Below, piece after piece: positions 60,665 to 64,000 of a stretch of DNA of 64,000 nt. Under the pieces are notes generated by a model that did no database searches, had not been told where the DNA came from, and saw only the letters and a list, made by a program, of their open reading frames with translations. The DNA comes from Xestospongia bergquistia (lineage: Eukaryota > Porifera > Demospongiae > Haplosclerida > Petrosiidae). The stretch covers positions 6,536,001-6,600,000 of the forward strand of contig OZ014420.1 of the NCBI GenBank assembly GCA_963965975.1. The letters are read 5' to 3'. The position numbers were made by a program, and so were the translations under genes. The stretch's first letter is position 1, and each line of letters starts with the position of its first letter.

Positions 60665-62207
60665 ATGGCAGAAGGCTCTGATACTCGAGCAGAAGACATA
60701 CCTATCTCTAAGTCGGACACGCTAACGTCACTATCCTATGTGGAGACACCAGAAGGTCGTACGTTAGCGTATCAACACCTAGAGGGCAATACACCAGGCA
60801 TTGTATATATCCATGGTCTTAATGGCAGTATGAATGACCCTCCTGCACAAGCTTTGAGAGACTATTGTAAAGAGAAAGACGCCTCTTTGTTATGTTTTGA
60901 CTTATCTGGTCACGGGAACTCATCTGGCCCCTTTAAAGATTGTACTATTACAAAATGGTTGGAAGATATTGAAGCAATTTTGAATATTCTCACATCTGGA
61001 CCTTTAGTCCTTGTTGGAAGCACCATGGGAGCATGGCTAATGTTTTTGTACACCATGAGAAATCCTGATAGAGTGTTTGGATTGGTTGGCATGGGAATTG
61101 CGGCAGATTTCACTCACCTGTTATGGAAGAGCTTAGACAAATCAGTAAAAGATGAAGTTAAACAAGCAGGGTTTTACAATCTGGAACATCCAACTGGAAC
61201 AGTTTCGTTATCTCTTGATTTATTAATGGATGGTGAAAAACATACCATTTTAGATATGCCAGGTAATGTTTATACATTTTATATTGTGTATATTTTTTAA
61301 TGATTTATCTAGTTAGTTAGTTTGTAATTATAACTTTTAACTGTGTGTGTGTGTGTTGTAGATGATTGTTACTTTTTGAGGGAATATGTGGTTTCATTTG
61401 CGTGGCCTCTGTACTTTATGACTGATGTAATCTTACTATTACTATTTTAGTTACATTTGATGTGTTCTCTTGTCTGGAAATTGTTACTATATTAGTCTAG
61501 AGATTACTAACAGTGACTTTTGTAGGTCACTGTGGTAAATAATAATGTATGCTTGTTTTGAGACTACTAACAGTAGGCCACTGTGGTAAATAGTGAAGTC
61601 TTGAGGTTACTAACAGTAACTATTCTAGGTCACTGTGGTAAATAGTGATGTTCACTAGTCTAGAGATATTGTTATCTATCTGAGACTATTATGGACATGC
61701 CTATAGTTTCACTATTCTTTTTACAAAAAATGCTTTAAATAATTTCATTCAAACTCTGAAAGCATTATTTAACAGTAGTTTACATTATATTGAGGTGTTG
61801 TTTCTCAGTAGGGAGTTAATAATTAACAACTATTATTGCATAATTTAATAGTTTACTTAGCAGCTTTGTCATTTAAAGAATTCTACTGACAACACTCTCT
61901 TCCTTCTCTTTCTTCTTCCTCTTTCCTACCTCTTCTCTTCTTTTGTTGTTCTTCCTAAGGTATTGAAATCATCAAATCACCAACTTGGTTAATCCATGGT
62001 GATCAGGACACTAAGACTCCACCCAGTATTCCACTACAGCTCATGCAGAAACTTCAATGTCCAGTTGAGTTGAAAATGATTGAAAATGGATCACATTGGT
62101 TATATCGTTCGGAGGATCTCCAGCATATGACACTAGCAATTGACTCTTTGCTATATCCTAAGTCAGATAATCCAGGTGGGGGAGAAGAGCGGGAAGATGA
62201 TGATTAG
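60665..62207 (+). CDS. ABHD10: ABHD10-like alpha/beta hydrolase with Thr at the nucleophile elbow
   Basis: Exons 60665-61262 and 61960-62207, about 281 residues. The order matches ABHD10: VYIHGLNGSMN (oxyanion region), FDLSGHGNSSG, ITKWLEDIEAIL, then LVGSTMGAWLM where ABHD10 has LVGSSLGGWLM. The residue at the nucleophile position of GxSxG is therefore Thr (codon ACC at about 61022). WLIHGDQD supplies the acid and GSHWLY the His. No clear mitochondrial presequence is seen, unlike human ABHD10, which acts as a mitochondrial depalmitoylase/esterase. Activity is uncertain: either a pseudoenzyme or a Thr nucleophile. The acidic tail ends EDDD. Confidence 0.83.
61495..61670. repeat. Degenerate tandem repeat in ABHD10-like intron
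   Basis: Three imperfect copies of a unit of about 45-65 bp containing tactaacagta and (g)ccactgtggtaaata. Confidence 0.7.
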
Positions 62208-62305
62208 AGAGTATATTTTTAGAAGTGTATTTTAGTTTTTACTGTGACTGATTATGAATGTGGTTGTGAGTTTCTATATGACTGATTCTATTTGTGCAGT
62301 GCATC

Positions 62306-62350
<45 letters not shown>

Positions 62351-62688
62351 TGTATAGATTTTAAAGTATTATTCTATTTAGTCAAATTTTAGGATGATAT
62401 TGCAGTGTTAAAAGTATCATTTATTATTATTATTATTTGAAATTACTCTTATCAGTGATGTACATATCATAGTGTGGGCCCTTGTTTCTGACTAGCTCAA
62501 TTATTTTTGCATTTAAATTTTTACTGTTCTTTTTGTGTAAAATTTTTTTATAAAAAATGCAGATAGTAAGCCAACATAAAGGCACGAACAGTCAATTTTA
62601 TTAACGGAAAATAATTTAATATTTAGTTTGGGAGGGGCTAGGTTAATTAACTTTTGTTTCGTGTGACCGCCCCCAAAAGTTGTCGATA
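62208..62688. other. Gap with (GT)n microsatellite
   Basis: 481 bp after the ABHD10-like gene. It contains a GT run of about 40 bp at 62309-62349 and AT-rich sequence; no gene was seen. Confidence 0.6.
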
Positions 62689-62967
62689 ATGTCTTTTAAA
62701 TGCGAATTAGATTGTATTATTTTTGGAGTTTGTGTACTGGTAGTGGTACTTGTGGTGTGTGCTGTATTCTGCTCCATTCTAATTTGTTGTTGCCGTATCT
62801 ATCAGATTGGCAAAGACAAAGGAAGAAGTGAAGTCTTATTGAGCAATTATCTCAGAAATTCCAGAGAGCGTTCTCATCCCCAGCCAAGGAGAGGACAACC
62901 GGGACACAGACGATCAAACTCTCTCCCACTTACCTATACCGAAAACACGCCTCTTCTAAATCCTTAA
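62689..62967 (+). CDS. Small single-pass membrane protein with basic tail, copy 1
   Basis: Intronless, 92 residues from the ATG at 62689. It has a short Cys-containing N-terminus, one membrane helix of about 24 residues rich in V, L and C (ILICCC at its end), then a basic tail with KGRSEVLLSNYL, RRSNSLPL and the ending ENTPLLNP. The tail carries a likely 14-3-3-type site (RSNSLP) and an acidic-dileucine-like sorting motif (ENTPLL). It is paralogous to 63640-63927. Family not recognised; probably a vesicle or surface adaptor-like protein (inference). Confidence 0.65.
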   Translation: MSFKCELDCIIFGVCVLVVVLVVCAVFCSILICCCRIYQIGKDKGRSEVLLSNYLRNSRERSHPQPRRGQPGHRRSNSLPLTYTENTPLLNP

Positions 62968-63240
62968 TTTAAGCATGTCACATGAAGATATGCTTCTTTT
63001 TATAGTTCATGTGTGACTTCTACAATATTTATTGCGTTGTACTATCACTTATTTAAACTGTAGGGTTATTAATCTTGCAACCTACAATTTATGTTTATGT
63101 CTGGTTATTAATCAGTTGTAATTAATGGTATTGGGTTATTTTCATTAGTGTTTCCATTGTTGCTTTTATTGAAAATTACTTAATTCCTTGTATTGGTTTG
63201 TCAGCTGGCAGTATTATAATACACTGTAATGTGTGCTATA

Positions 63241-63430
63241 GTCTCTTCTGTTGTAATTTGATGTTGTCATGGCTACAAGTGGGATAAAGAGAAAGGAAGA
63301 AATGAAGTCTTATTGAATAATTGTCTCGTCAATTCCAAACAATATTTTCAATTCCAGCTGACGAAAGGATGACCGTGATATAGACAATGAAACTCTGATC
63401 CATTTGTAAACACACTCCTACAAAATGACA
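63241..63430 (+). pseudogene. Dead copy of the small membrane protein gene
   Basis: Aligns with 62771-62967, from ttctgttgtaatttg through gaaggaagaaatgaagtcttattga to acacactcctacaaaat. In the frame of the intact genes it has a TGA at about 63369 after the duplicated EVLLNN codons and indels. The hydrophobic segment and start are lost. Confidence 0.7.
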
Positions 63431-63639
63431 ATTCCCATTATATGTGAATATGATTATACAAATTTGTTAAACTAACAATACGAGTTAGTAAAATTAATTT
63501 TAATAATAAATATTAACAATCAAATTATGCACGAAATTTTAGTTTAAATTGTACTAATTAATAGTGTAGTAATTACTATAGTTATTAAACGATGAAAAAC
63601 TGATCATGTGATGCAACGTCATAGACTCTGTTCTTGATC

Positions 63640-63927
63640 ATGAAGCTGACTTCAAAACAAATTGGTTGGATTGTTTCAGGGAGCTGTATCTCATTAGTGG
63701 TACTGGTATTGATTTGTTCTATATGTTGCTGTACATTTTACTGTTGTTACTATATCTACCAGAGGGGTAGAAATAGAGGAAGAGATGAAGTGTTACTCGA
63801 CAACTATCTTAATAACAGATCCAGACAACAATTGCAACAAGATCCAAGGAGAACACGACCAGGGCATATAAGAACCAATTCTAATCCATTTCATCAAACT
63901 GAAACTACACCCCTCGTAAATCACTGA
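63640..63927 (+). CDS. Small single-pass membrane protein with basic tail, copy 2
   Basis: Intronless, 95 residues from the ATG at 63640. Layout as copy 1: polar start, membrane helix with ICSICCCTFYCCYY, then RGRNRGRDEVLLDNYLNN, a Gln/Arg-rich stretch, IRTNSNPF and the ending ETTPLVNH. The RGR-x-EVLL-x-NYL-N block and the C-terminal TPL motif are the conserved parts. The unusual Cys cluster at the cytoplasmic membrane face could be palmitoylated (inference). Confidence 0.65.
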   Translation: MKLTSKQIGWIVSGSCISLVVLVLICSICCCTFYCCYYIYQRGRNRGRDEVLLDNYLNNRSRQQLQQDPRRTRPGHIRTNSNPFHQTETTPLVNH

Positions 63928-64000
63928 CTCTAACATTAGCTGACTTGTGTGACTTCATTGTCAAAAGTTTTAAATTTTTGTTGACTGAAATGAATAGTCA

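Overview
The window looks like compact, AT-rich genomic DNA from an early-branching animal, most likely a demosponge (inference). Genes are densely packed, most introns are 45-350 nt with GT-AG ends, conserved metazoan housekeeping genes are present (MRPS7, DCAF5, PEX13, CDC50/TMEM30, ABHD10-like, RAB20-like, MFF-like), and there are lineage-specific EGF-repeat and beta-helix membrane protein families. Gene models were spliced by hand from splice signals and frame; no RNA evidence was available.

Region 1 (1-41034) is a seven-member tandem family of modular EGF-repeat proteins, called E1-E7 here. E1 and E2 (plus strand, 1-3907 and 5526-8270) lie in a tandem segmental duplication and end in a transmembrane helix. 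A divergent MFF-like/RAB20-like pair (8552-11029) follows. E3-E7 (minus strand, 41034 to 11182) are secreted. They share the N-terminal modules: signal peptide, a module of about 120 residues, then a short Cys-rich module. They end in an unrecognised Trp-rich helical tail instead of a membrane anchor. EGF number varies widely between members: E3 has 124 near-identical 38-residue EGF units in a single 14.4-kb exon, while its neighbour E4 has the same bookends and only two EGF-like units. Nearly all introns of the family are phase 1.

Region 2 (41308-47895) holds MRPS7 (minus) and DCAF5 (plus), transcribed divergently from a gap of about 105 bp. Region 3 (48675-52244) is a single-exon gene for a beta-helix ectodomain joined to a multi-pass membrane domain. 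Region 4 (52414-58448) is the 13-exon PEX13 gene, whose introns host two complete same-strand genes: an EGF/ITIH-C-like secreted protein and an intronless tail-anchored UBC12-like E2. PEX13 is divergent, over about 101 bp, from a CDC50/TMEM30 flippase subunit gene (58550-60434). Region 5 (60665-63927) holds an ABHD10-like hydrolase with Thr at the nucleophile position and two paralogous small single-pass membrane proteins with a dead third copy between them.

The main novelty is the E1-E7 family: conserved bookend modules flanking an EGF array that expands from 1 to 124 units, with alternative membrane or Trp-rich tails. Its function is unknown. An extracellular matrix, adhesion or recognition role is only an inference from the architecture.
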